In this document: one piece after another, positions 1 to 8,209 of the stretch
Position numbering within the stretch: the first letter of the stretch is position 1
Layout of the letters: each line of letters opens with the position of its first letter
DNA from: Larix sibirica
Lineage: Eukaryota; Streptophyta; Pinopsida; Pinales; Pinaceae
Assembly (NCBI GenBank): GCA_004151065.3
Contig: NWUY0300063904.1
Span: forward strand, 10,610 to 22,504
Reading direction: 5' to 3'
Length of the DNA stretch: 11,895 nucleotides
Notes under the pieces: generated by a model
The model's input: only the letters and a program-made list of their open reading frames with translations
The model's database searches: none
What the model was told of the DNA's origin: nothing
Made by a program: the position numbers and the translations under genes

Positions 1-1089
1 GGTGTTACTATCACCACCTTTTAACCAAAGTTGCCTTGACTTAACTCTCCAAGTTTCCTCTTCTAGAGTGGCAACATTGAGTAATTCCAGTTCAAGGGCT
101 TTTTCTTTGCAAAGAAACATAGGTGTAACATCCTCCGTTTCCATTCTGTGGTGTAGAATAGAAAGCTTGGATTGAAGAAGGAGTTTAGAGCTGGAGGGAT
201 TTTTGAAGGAAGTCTTGGCCCACTTTTTTAACTCGAGCTTGGCCACTCTGAGCTTCGATTCCCAGATGAAGCTAGGAGACCTTGAAAAGCTAGAGTTCTA
301 GACATGAGAAATGATATCAAGGAAGCCGGGGGACTTAATCCAAAGAGGATTAAAACGAAAGGGAATGGGACCCAGGTTTTCAGGAGAGGAGATGGAAAGG
401 CCAATAGGATTATGGTTAGAGGAGGCACAAGGAAGGGTGAAAGAGAAAATTAAAAGATCAGAATGAAAGAAGGAGGAACTCACCAGAAAACGATCCAGCC
501 TTGCAGCTATGTGCCTAGCGCCACTTCTCCTATTGTTCCAAGTGAACTTGGCATTTTTGAGGGGTATGTCCATAAGATCTAGATCGAGGAGGAGGTCCTC
601 AAGATTTTCCCCAAAGGGGTCTCGAACAATGTTTCCACCATGCTTTTCCTGATTCTTTGTGACATTAAAATCTCTTGCGATGATAATTTTTTGGCCATGC
701 AAGTTATCTTTAAGATTGCTGAGATCTTTCCAGAAGTTGATTTTATCCCTGTGGTGGATGGGCCCGTAAACATTGCATACATAAATGGAACTGTTGCTAT
801 CTTTCGATCTTATTTCAGTGAGAAGCGAGTGATTGTTTTCAATAGAGGATAGAATAATGAAATTTGGGGATATCAGTGTTGCGATACTGCCCAAATCTCC
901 ATGAGCATTGTTTGCTATTCCTTGGTTGTCTTTCCAAATGGAGCCTGAGATAGCTAAAATCTCATCCCTTTGCATCTTAGTCTCTTGGAGTAACATGAGA
1001 TCCGGTTTTTCTGACTTAATGATTTTTTTTAATGCTTCTACTTTATTCAGCCCACCGAGACCTCTACAGTTCTAAGAGACTGCTAACAT
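1..1089 (-). pseudogene. LINE-A ORF2, N-terminal part: AP-type endonuclease and linker to reverse transcriptase (partial)
   Basis: ORF2 encodes the endonuclease that nicks target DNA for target-primed reverse transcription. The start at 1089 is chosen because the first codons give MLAVS-stop-NCRGLGG, which matches the family motif SWNCRGLGG with Trp (TGG) changed to TAG at 1072-1074. The catalytic-Glu motif LLQETK is intact. The next motif reads ARDFN instead of the usual GDFN type, with its Asp kept. The final SDH motif reads SSNHNPI, so its Asp (codon at 415-417) is Asn. A second TAG lies at 298-300; the same frame continues past it to the window edge through EETWRVKSRQLWLKGGDSNT, the conserved linker that precedes reverse transcriptase. 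No frameshift is seen in this 363-codon stretch, so it is less decayed than LINE-B ORF2. Confidence 0.9.
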
Positions 1090-1091
1090 CA
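1087..1091 (-). promoter_or_regulatory. LINE-A ORF1/ORF2 stop-start overlap (TGATG)
   Basis: On the minus strand TGA (1091-1089) shares its A with the ORF2 ATG (1089-1087). The TGA is in the same frame as the ORF1 start at 2366. Such one-base overlaps suit ribosome termination-reinitiation; that role is inferred. Confidence 0.6.
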
Positions 1092-2366
1092 CTTCTTGGC
1101 TGGTTCTGGTGCTGCTCGGGACCTACCTTCTTTCATTCTGCTTTGAGTTTTTGAAGACTGGAGGATCTTCATGTCTTCCAGGCTTTTTTGTCTTCCCATT
1201 TCAATCTATCTTTCAGCTTCAATTTATCTATGGTAGATTTGAGATTTTCTGCCTCTGGTGTTTGGAGGTTGAGTTAGTTCTCCATCCTCAAGGGAGTCTG
1301 AGGAGATGTCTAGAGATGATGAAGTTGGCACAAACTTGCTTTTGACCTTATCAGCCCACGAGCCACCTGGGGTGGTGGTTCCACCATGGATTTCGTCGTT
1401 TGTCTCTATTTCTGGAATTTTGGGAGTGGTAGTTTCTTCCCTTGGTGGTTCTATTGGGATTTCCTTGGCAGTTTTAGTTACACCTTCTTCACTTTGTAGG
1501 TTTTGAAAGCTGTTGTTGTTTGTGACCTCCATGACCACCAGAACAGGTCCCTTGGCGGGGGGGGGCTGAGAGCAATTGGTGGGATGGGTGATGGATTTTT
1601 TCCCCTTTTTAACTTGTTGCCAACCTTCCTCCTGGATCTGTTCAGAACTTTCTTGGGCATTCTTGGGACAATTTTTAACAAAATGCCCGTATTCATGGCA
1701 TTTTTTACATTTGAGGGGTAGTTGCTCATAATCCACCTTTTTCATATGTTCCCATCCATCCATTTGCAGATTTACTTCCTCTGGAAGACCTTTTTCTAGA
1801 TATACCTCAACACAAATTCTGGCACAGGCAAATAGAGGGCCCTTTGTCTCAGCTTTATCTATGTATTTTCCTAGAGAGTTTCCAATAGCTTTAAGAGTAT
1901 CATTGTCCCAGCAATGTAGAGGCAAATGAGGAAAACGAACCCAAAATGGGACAGCAGAGGGGACATCTTTTTTGGGATTGAAAGAAAGATTCCATCTATT
2001 TAGATATAAACCACGAGGGCCCATAAAATATGGACCGCTTCTAAAAATCAAATCCTTATCGGCTTTGTTTTCAAAGAGAAAAGTGAAATAAGCCTTACCA
2101 CAGAAGCAGTGCTACAAGCCTCCAGTTATCAATGACATCAAGTTCTTATTTATCCAAGCATCCATCGTCTTGGGGGATGGCCATATCCCGGTAAATTGTC
2201 CGATCAACCCACGATCATTCAGAGCAAGATATTTTAGCTTTGAATCTGTCGACAGGATCTGGATTCAAGGAGTAGCAGCTCGCTTGATGAAGTTAGCCTC
2301 CGATTGATCAGAAGGGGTGGGAGGAGGGGGGGTATTAGCCACCAAAGAGCGAAAGGTAGCATCCAT
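1089..2366 (-). pseudogene. LINE-A ORF1: DUF4283-like, CCHC zinc-knuckle nucleic-acid-binding protein
   Basis: ORF1 proteins of plant LINEs bind the element RNA. The chosen ATG at 2366 opens MDATFRSLVANTPPPPTPS, a Pro-rich start, and the frame upstream of it soon meets a stop. A DUF4283-like region follows: LIGQFTGIWPSPKTMDAW, then GKAYFTFLFENKADKDLIF and VPFWVRFPHLPLHCW. The knuckle CKKCHEYGHFVKNC is complete (Cys-x2-Cys-x4-His-x4-Cys). The C-terminal half is hydrophilic and low-complexity, rich in Glu, Pro and Thr. Stops lie at 2265-2267 (TGA), 2112-2114 (TAG) and 1224-1226 (TAA). The last stop sits in a stretch (about 1180-1262) that reads better one frame over as PEAENLKSTIDKLKLKDRL, after which the original frame resumes to the TGA at 1089-1091. 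Ancestral length is about 425 codons. Confidence 0.87.
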
Positions 2367-2515
2367 GATCCAAGATACATTTGCGCTCCTCAGGGGTAGG
2401 ATCCGGCTATAGATCCATGATAGGGCTTAGCAAGAGCCCACTGGAAGGCACGCATAGGGCGCGCAGGTCGACTCAGGACGGTGCAGGGCACTAGGGCGCT
2501 AGGGCACTAGGGCAT
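2367..2515 (-). promoter_or_regulatory. LINE-A 5' leader with short upstream ORFs
   Basis: This GC-rich leader of about 150 bases precedes ORF1. It contains a two-codon upstream ORF (ATG CCC TAG, 2515-2507) and a 21-codon one (2455-2390, MRAFQWALAKPYHGSIAGS plus two residues). The 21-codon one ends 24 bases before the ORF1 ATG. Plant LINEs usually carry an internal promoter in the 5' leader, but no promoter motif could be assigned here. The outer boundary is estimated from the composition change. Confidence 0.45.
2485..2514. repeat. Short tandem repeat, 8-bp unit AGGGC(A/G)CT, about 3.75 copies
   Basis: On the plus strand the units are AGGGCACT, AGGGCGCT, AGGGCACT and then AGGGCA. The array lies at the presumed extreme 5' end of LINE-A, next to the sharp change to AT-rich DNA. 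Confidence 0.8.
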
Positions 2516-3265
2516 GTCTTTTCCTTAAATACTTATATTAATTCACAATGATAAATATTATACATTATCATATAATTAATATTTTGGATAAAGAACTAAT
2601 AAATATAAAAAAATGTATGATCTTATACTAAATGTCTTTTTAGTTGTTAAAATTCAATGATATAGAAAGTTAAAGTTCTCATCAATTCACAACTATGATT
2701 GATTTTTTGATAATTTGCATCGATTTAGAATTGGGAAAAATTTCTAAGGACATTGTTCCACCATAAACTGGCTTCAGATCATGATTGAACTTTGTTAATG
2801 CCTGAAATTTGTTCTATTCTAGTTTTATGATAAAAATGAGGATATGGTTATTACAAGATTAGCTTACTCCATAAACATATATATGGTACATATGATTAGT
2901 TATTTGCACAATGTACTTTGAAGAACTAGCAAATTCATTTAAAACCTAATTGACCTTAGTACACCTTTAATTTTCCTAAATTCACCTTGTAATCCCTTGT
3001 TGATTGTCTTTAGTTCTTATATAATCTATATAGGTCCGTTTTTTGGCCTCACATTTTCCTTTTTAAGTCATTTCCTTTTCTAATGCTTTTGAGCATTTTT
3101 TATACAATCAAACTTCAATGAACCTTGATCATTTATAAACCTTGGAGTTTTCTTATGTATGGCCCATAAGAGTGTACACACCTTAGATCATAAATCTTTA
3201 TTAGTATTAAGTGAATCAAGGGTTTTTTTCTTATAAGATAACTCCACACAAAAACTACTTAATTT
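2516..3265. other. AT-rich intergenic DNA without a recognisable gene
   Basis: About 750 bases of strongly AT-rich sequence, with many stops in the frames examined and no coding segment of note. With 10475 onward it formed one continuous locus before LINE-B inserted, as shown by the shared target-site duplication. The left side abuts the 5' end of LINE-A. Confidence 0.7.
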
Positions 3266-3282
3266 GGTGAGCTACTTATGTT
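3266..3282. repeat. Target-site duplication of LINE-B, left copy (3' side of the element)
   Basis: The sequence ggtgagctacttatgtt is identical to 10458-10474. The last two T's also count in the T run of the element's poly(A) tail, so the repeat is at least 15 and at most 17 bp. The bases before the repeats differ (T here, C at 10457). Confidence 0.92.
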
Positions 3283-3292
3283 TTTTTTTTTT
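3281..3292 (-). repeat. Poly(A) tail of LINE-B (T run on the plus strand)
   Basis: Twelve T's immediately follow the TTATG of the left target-site duplication. On the minus strand the 3' UTR ends in TTTTGCTTT and then the A run. No AATAAA signal is seen just upstream; AATAGA is the nearest similar word. Confidence 0.9.
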
Positions 3293-3661
3293 AAAGCAAA
3301 AGGAAACAACATTCTATTACATCTAGATCAAAAGTACAATCATAGTTCTTACAATGCACAGGGCGCTTAAACAACAACCTCGGAGATTAAAACCCCCATT
3401 ACTAACAGCAACCCAACATCCCCAAAAAGTACTAGAGTACCATAACAAAACAAAACAAAACTGAGTAGTGCTTTAAGGCTTGACCAGTCTCGGCATAAAA
3501 ACACAATACTAACACAACTACCTGAATTACCCAAACAAACAATAGTTATATACCCCCATTATATCACAGTCACCAAAAAAACAGGCACCGGCCATAGAGA
3601 AAAACCCTGCAACAAAAAACTAGTAGCAAGCCGGAACAGTCAATCAGAAGGAACTGAATAA
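3293..3661 (-). other. LINE-B 3' untranslated region
   Basis: About 370 bases lie between the last open segment and the poly(A) tail. On the minus strand it is rich in T and G and has stops in the frames examined. It includes a small TTTTG-type repeat (AAAAC on the plus strand, 3444-3461). No coding or structural feature was recognised. Confidence 0.7.
3444..3461. repeat. (AAAAC)n microsatellite
   Basis: The plus strand reads aacaaaacaaaacaaaac, just over three units, inside the LINE-B 3' UTR. Confidence 0.8.
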
Positions 3662-4669
3662 TTATCCCGCAAGCCCAACCTCATCATCAATTTCCACGAC
3701 CAGAGGTGCTTCCTTCCCCGCAACCTTGCTGTTAAGAACAATCACTTTCAGTTTATCAACCTTCTTCGGACGAGTCAAGAAGGCGATACCCATCTCAGCC
3801 ACCATGGCATCGAGTTTCATGTGCACCCAACTTGTTTCTTCCGCATGCTCACTGCATCTTTCCCCTAGCTTCTGCATCCTATGAGAACTCGAAAAAATAT
3901 CCACCCTGGCCTCCAAGGTCTAAGCGATGAGTGTCTTGGTTACCCAAAACATAACCACAACACGATTGTATAAATCCATCCTACCCCTGGTATTACCAGC
4001 GTCTTGAATCCAATCTGCCGTTGCCACCACCTCCAAGGACAACTCCTGCTCCCCCACACTCCTCCACAGGTTCTCCTCCATCTCTTCCAAATCACGCTGC
4101 AACGCCTGAGGAAATAGGCGACGAAAGAAAATCGCAGTAGAGGCAACTCTCCATTGATCCCGGCTAGGACCAACCTGGGACAAATTGCCTCTTCCCAAAT
4201 TACTCGGCTCACCCTAAACATGGCAGTCCCGTCTAGCAGGTCTCCCTCTAGGAGGCATGTTCACAATTTCAGTACTACCACAGTCCACCTGGCAAGTAAA
4301 CACATACAAACTAAACAATACACAAGCTTTACCAGAACTACGACATAGATGTCTGAGGCTGACCCTGGTGAAGGAATTTAAAGGACTGACTCCACTCTCA
4401 ACCATTAAGTCATCCATAATGAGTTGAGCTCTGTAATAATTCTCCTCGTCCTTGGAAATAGTCATACTATCAGAAACCTTATCAGCAACCTCGAGTCGAA
4501 CCATGAGAGGCTGATCCCTAGTTTCCATCTCACTCTCTAGATCTCCAAACATAATAAAGAGAGGCGATGAATAAGAAAAGGAAGGACTGGCATTTAACCA
4601 ATTCATATGATTACCGGTATGCCTCCTGTCACCTATGCATAGGGCAGTACACCTCCCATTAAAAACCAT
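3662..4669 (-). pseudogene. Possible third ORF of LINE-B downstream of RNase H (function unknown)
   Basis: One frame stays open from an ATG at 4669, which overlaps the end of ORF2 by 11 bases, to a TAA at 3662-3664, about 336 codons. It has only two internal stops, TAG at 4214-4216 and TAG at 3920-3922; random sequence would give roughly fifteen. A second plausible start is the ATG at 4258, which begins MPPRGRPARRDCHV, a basic Arg/Pro/Gly segment. The part after 4214 is rich in charged, helix-forming residues (LQRDLEEMEENLWRSVGEQE). After the second stop it reads TLEARVD, RMQKLGERCSEHAEETSW and MKLDAMVAEMG, with heptad-like spacing that suggests a coiled coil. I do not recognise a family. The start and tail loosely recall Gag-like proteins, but this is only a resemblance. 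It could be an element-encoded ORF3, captured host sequence, or chance openness. Confidence 0.45.
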
Positions 4670-4779
4670 CACCTCTCTTCATCGGATTTAGGCCAGCTAT
4701 AGGATCCATAGCACATCTGTCACTATCAGTAATTTGCATACACTTAGCACAACACGTGCCCACCGGCATGTCAAGGGCC

Positions 4780-5250
4780 TCTCCATCCGATCCTAGATCC
4801 TGATGACTAGCACCTTGATTAGCGAGAACATCCGCCAAACTATTCGCATTTCTCCGAACATGATGGAAGGTGACGAAGTTCAGTGAAGTAATGATGTCTT
4901 CCAGACAAGTCAAATTCCATTCCAACCTCCACAAAGGTGCCAACTTGGTCGCACGAGTCCCATTGCAAAGATTGGTTGCTAGCTGGATAAGAAATTTAGA
5001 GTCACCCTCCACGATAAGACAAGTGATGCCACAACGAGATGCCATGTAGTTACCCTGCAACATTACTTCACATTCTGCCACGTTATTGGTCTCCTTACCC
5101 AGATTACCATAGTAGCTATATAAAACTTTCCCCTTGTCATCGCGTAGGACACCATCCTAACTAGCAATTCCTGGGTTTCCTTTTGACGCCCCATCAAAAT
5201 TTAACTTGAGACAGCCCGATAATGGAGGAGACCATACCACCAGACTGTCA
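4780..5250 (-). other. LINE-B ORF2 RNase H domain with all four acidic residues kept
   Basis: The domain reads LKLNFDGASKGNPGIAS, stop, DGVLRDDKGKVLY, NNVAECEVMLQGNYMA, CLIVEGDSKFLIQL and VTFHHVRRNANSLADVLANQ. The D-E-D-D set is visible as Asp 5193-5195, Glu 5073-5075, Asp 5001-5003 and Asp 4830-4832. One stop splits the fold. RNase H domains are known in many plant L1 elements, where they are thought to be a lineage-specific gain. About 40 residues with several Cys follow to the stop at 4659. Confidence 0.92.
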
Positions 5251-5599
5251 GGAGAATTACGACACAGGCGATGGCTTCTGATATAGCTAGGAGGTGCCCA
5301 TATGCCCCGGTTATGTAAAATACTCAACTCATTCTCATGCATGTTCATATCTTGCTTCGTCCATGAATTTAATTACATAGTCTCTATGATTCCTCTCTGT
5401 ATTTGAACCCATACTAACTTGCAGGTTTGTCGTTTCCTTGTGAAAATATGTTTATTGCATTCTTTCCACACTTCCCATAGGAGAAAACCGAGGAAAAGAT
5501 CCCATAACCGATCCAGAATTTTACCCTGGAAGGGATCTTCCCTCCATCGTTTGATAGTTTTAGAAGGGTCAGTTTTAACTCTATCCGACAAGCGGAAGA

Positions 5600-5881
5600 T
5601 CATAGCTCCCTCATCCCATAAGGTCATGGAGAAGCTACACCCATCCAGGATATGAGCTATCATTTCACCATGAGTTCCACAAAGGACACATAATGGAGGT
5701 CCTCAAAACCCTGCTTAGTGATATAATTATCCCACATGAGAATTCTGCCTTTCAACACCATCCATAGGAAGAGAGTAATTTTAGGCCATAATTTGGCTCC
5801 CCATAGACGCTTCCATTCATGTCCCACAGTGTGATCATCATGTCTAGCCTGGAGGGAGTAAGCTTCCTTCATAGTAAACAT
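5600..5881 (-). other. LINE-B ORF2 zf-RVT-like zinc-binding segment
   Basis: The segment reads FTMKEAYSLQ, then WKRLWGAKLWPKITLFLWM and GRILMWDNYITKQGF. After a one-base frame change near 5700 it continues PPLCVLCGTHGEMIAHILDG and CSFS. The Cys-x2-Cys pair, the His and the final Cys of the zinc site are all present. This block lies between reverse transcriptase and RNase H in plant LINEs. Confidence 0.85.
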
Positions 5882-6479
5882 ACCTTTAGGGAAATACCGC
5901 CACTAAAGTAAATCTAGTCCCATCTGAGTTCTAACCTGTCGTTGTTGTAATAGTTCATGGATTTGCTTCCCTATCTCCTCCCCATAGTTATCCGTCCACT
6001 AGTTAAGCGATTTCCAAACATGAAAACCCCTGTCAGTCTATTCCTCCTGCCAATTATGGTTGAAAGTAGGTGAGTCCATGGGGATATCATTCACCAGAGT
6101 TAGAAGAGTCGGCTCTTGTTTCCATGCATCAGACTAGGGATTGGTAGAAGATCCTTGGCATATCTCCCAAAAATTGTGTTTCCTGATCAAATTACTCCCA
6201 GTCCTCGCCATATTCCAGATATGTGAACCTTGCTCCTGTCCATCACCCAGACCCAGTCCTGTTTTGCAGTCTCCGGAGTATACTTCTTTCCCCAGAAGCT
6301 AGCCCATTGCTCAGTTGTATGAGTGAAACATCGCCACCAAATTTTAGCTCCACATGCAATACTTAGTTTCTCAGGATCATGTACACCTAAACCCCCTTCA
6401 GGATTAGATTTAAACACAGAGTCTCTGAATCTACCAGGGGCCATTTTCGATGATCCACAGTGCCTCCCCAAAGAAAGGA

Positions 6480-7763
6480 GCGTTAGATATTTCTGATTTC
6501 CTTAAGAACAGACTTAGGTGCATATAACACTGAGAAGAGATACAGAGGCATCGCTTGCAGCACAACTTTAACAAGGACAACTCTTCTCAGGAAGTTCAAA
6601 GTTCTTAGCGTCCAGTTAGAAAGTTTCTCCTTCATTCGATTTAAGAGCTCTTCCCAAGAAGCCTTCTTTAAAATAGCATCAGACAGAGGAGCACCCAGAT
6701 ATTTGGTTGGAAGGGAACTCTTTTTTAAACTTAAAATCCTTATAATATTTCTTTGACTAATAGGAGGAGTATTAAAGAAGAAAACCAAGGATTTATACAT
6801 ATTGATAGTAAGCCCAGAGGCTCTTAAGAAAATATTCAAATCCTTCTTGATTTGTCTTGCTTCCTGAACAGAGGAGTTACCCATCAGTAGAGTGTCATTG
6901 ACAAACTGTTGATGTGTTATAGCTTTCTCATAGGGTTGAAACTTGAGACCTTTGATGCTCCCCTGTTCAACTAAATGTGAAATGAGCCTTCCTAGTCCTC
7001 CAGTCATAATCACAAGTAGGAAGGGAGAGAGAGGATCTCCTTGTCAGATGCCCCAAGAGGGTTTAAACACAACAGACAGATGCCCATTGATCAGGATAGA
7101 AAATAAAGTGGTGGAGGTAAGGTTGGCTATCCATTTGATCCAGACCTCACTAAAACCAAAGGAGCTCANTCATAATCTCTTTCATGTAGGTCCAATTTAG
7201 TTTGTCATAAGCTTTAGATAAATCAAATTTTAACAACATGCCTGCTTTCTTAGTGCTCTTTAAGGAGTGAAGGACCTCATGTGCTAGGATAATACCATCG
7301 AGAATTTTTTTGCCTTCCACAAATCCCGTTTGTTCCAAAGAGATCAAAGAAGGGAGGAGGTGTTTAAGCCGATGAGCCAGGACTTTCATGATGAGTTTAT
7401 AGATAATGTTACATAGGGAAATCGGTCTAAATAAATCAGATTTCTCAGCCATCGGAGTTTTAGGAATCAAGTGAGAAAGGTAGAATTTAAAGCAGGGAGA
7501 ACCCCTCTCATTTTTCGAGATTCTTCCACCACCTGCCAAACTTCACTTTTGATCAAGTCCCAGAAATAATGGAAGAAGTTAGCAGTAAAACCATCAGGAC
7601 TTGGGGATTTTCCATCCTTCATTTGGTTAATAGCGTTCTCTACTTCCTGGAATTCAATAGGTCGAATAAGCATCTCATTCTGCTCATCCGTAATAATGCT
7701 AGGAATAACATCTTTAATTTCCCTGCATGCCTCAGTCTGGTCCACCTGTGGTTTTGTAACCAC
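6480..7763 (-). other. LINE-B ORF2 reverse transcriptase domain, catalytically altered
   Basis: Recognisable blocks in order: EVENAINQMKDGKSPSPDGF, LIPKT, SDLFRPISLCNIIYKLIMK, EQTGFVEGKKILDGI, motif A LLKFDLSKAYDKLNW (Asp codon at 7222-7224), then stop-QGDPLSPFLL where the family has R-QGDPLSP (TGA at 7044-7046, from CGA by a CpG change), and motif C as QQFVNDTLLMG. In the family motif C is FADD; here the Ala is Val and the first catalytic Asp (6897-6899) is Asn. Frame changes lie near 7520 and near 7165; the second is next to the ambiguous base at 7169. Confidence 0.93.
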
Positions 7764-8209
7764 TTTGTTGAAATGATTAATTAGTTCCTACTCTATATTT
7801 TCATGAGATTCAACTAACACACCATCATAGGTAAGGAGGTTTTAGATATGGTTTTGGTGTCTATGTTGAATAATAGCTCTTCTTGTGTCTGTCTCAGGTG
7901 TAGTTGGTCAGAAATACTTTTTTCCTCCATAGCCAGTTCAGAAGTCAAGCCTATCTGCATGATGCTTTCCTAGACATGTTCATCTGTAATTCAATCTTTG
8001 CTTTGGCAATCAAAATGTTCTCAAATACATATTTATTCCAACTTTTGATCTTTTGTTTAAGAAATTTCAGTTTTTGTTGAAAATAATACATCTTAGTACC
8101 ATGAGGAGGAATAATAGTCTTCCACCATTCTTCCACTCGAGTAGGAAAATCTTCATGGGTTAACCAAAATTTCTCAAACTTGAAGGGCATTGTCATTCTA
8201 GTCCCAATA
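7764..8209 (-). other. LINE-B ORF2 linker between endonuclease and reverse transcriptase, with a likely deletion
   Basis: The first part reads FKFEKFWLTHEDFPTRVEEW and KYVFENILIAKAKIELQ, typical of this linker. After a frame change it runs MEEKSISDQLHLRQTQEE, then continues one frame over as AIIQHRHQNHI and YDGVLVESHENIE. The usual KSR-WL-GD-NT-FFH block between these two stretches is missing, although LINE-A keeps it. A TAG lies in ENIE-stop-ELINHFNKVV. Confidence 0.75.

Larger units (their letters stand above)
1..2515 (-). mobile_element. LINE-A: 5' portion of a plant L1-type non-LTR retrotransposon, cut by the left window edge
   Basis: Reading right to left, the segment holds a short GC-rich leader, an ORF1 (DUF4283-like domain plus CCHC knuckle) and the start of ORF2 (endonuclease and the linker before reverse transcriptase). 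This is the standard order of plant L1-type LINEs. The 5' limit near 2515 is placed where GC-rich sequence gives way abruptly to AT-rich DNA; it is an estimate, because the 3' end and its target-site duplication lie outside the window. At least four in-frame stops and a pair of indels show that the copy is dead. It belongs to a different family from LINE-B: the ORF1 and endonuclease proteins are alignable only in conserved motifs. Confidence 0.88.

Noticed and set aside
1109-1721. Plus-strand open frames over LINE-A ORF1
   Set aside because: They are antisense to a clear DUF4283-like/CCHC protein and are low-complexity mirror translations of its Glu/Pro/Thr-rich tail.
2516-3265. A possible gene or promoter region in the AT-rich stretch
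   Set aside because: TATA-like words are common in such AT-rich DNA, and no coding frame of note or splice-like structure was seen.
3444-3461. AAAAC repeat as a functional element
   Set aside because: Three units of a simple repeat in a 3' UTR are most simply a small microsatellite.
3940-4221. Alternative minus-strand frame of 93 codons overlapping the candidate ORF3
   Set aside because: It is a Trp/Arg-rich shadow one frame over from the segment with helical character, and it does not connect to open sequence on either side.
4154-4348. Plus-strand frame with a Ser/Arg/Thr-rich translation
   Set aside because: Antisense to the candidate ORF3, short, and explained by mirror composition of the basic minus-strand segment.
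3281-4669. The sequence beyond RNase H as a separate, nested insertion
   Set aside because: No second target-site duplication or internal poly(A) was found around it, and the outer repeats place it inside one LINE-B insertion. It was therefore kept as part of the element.
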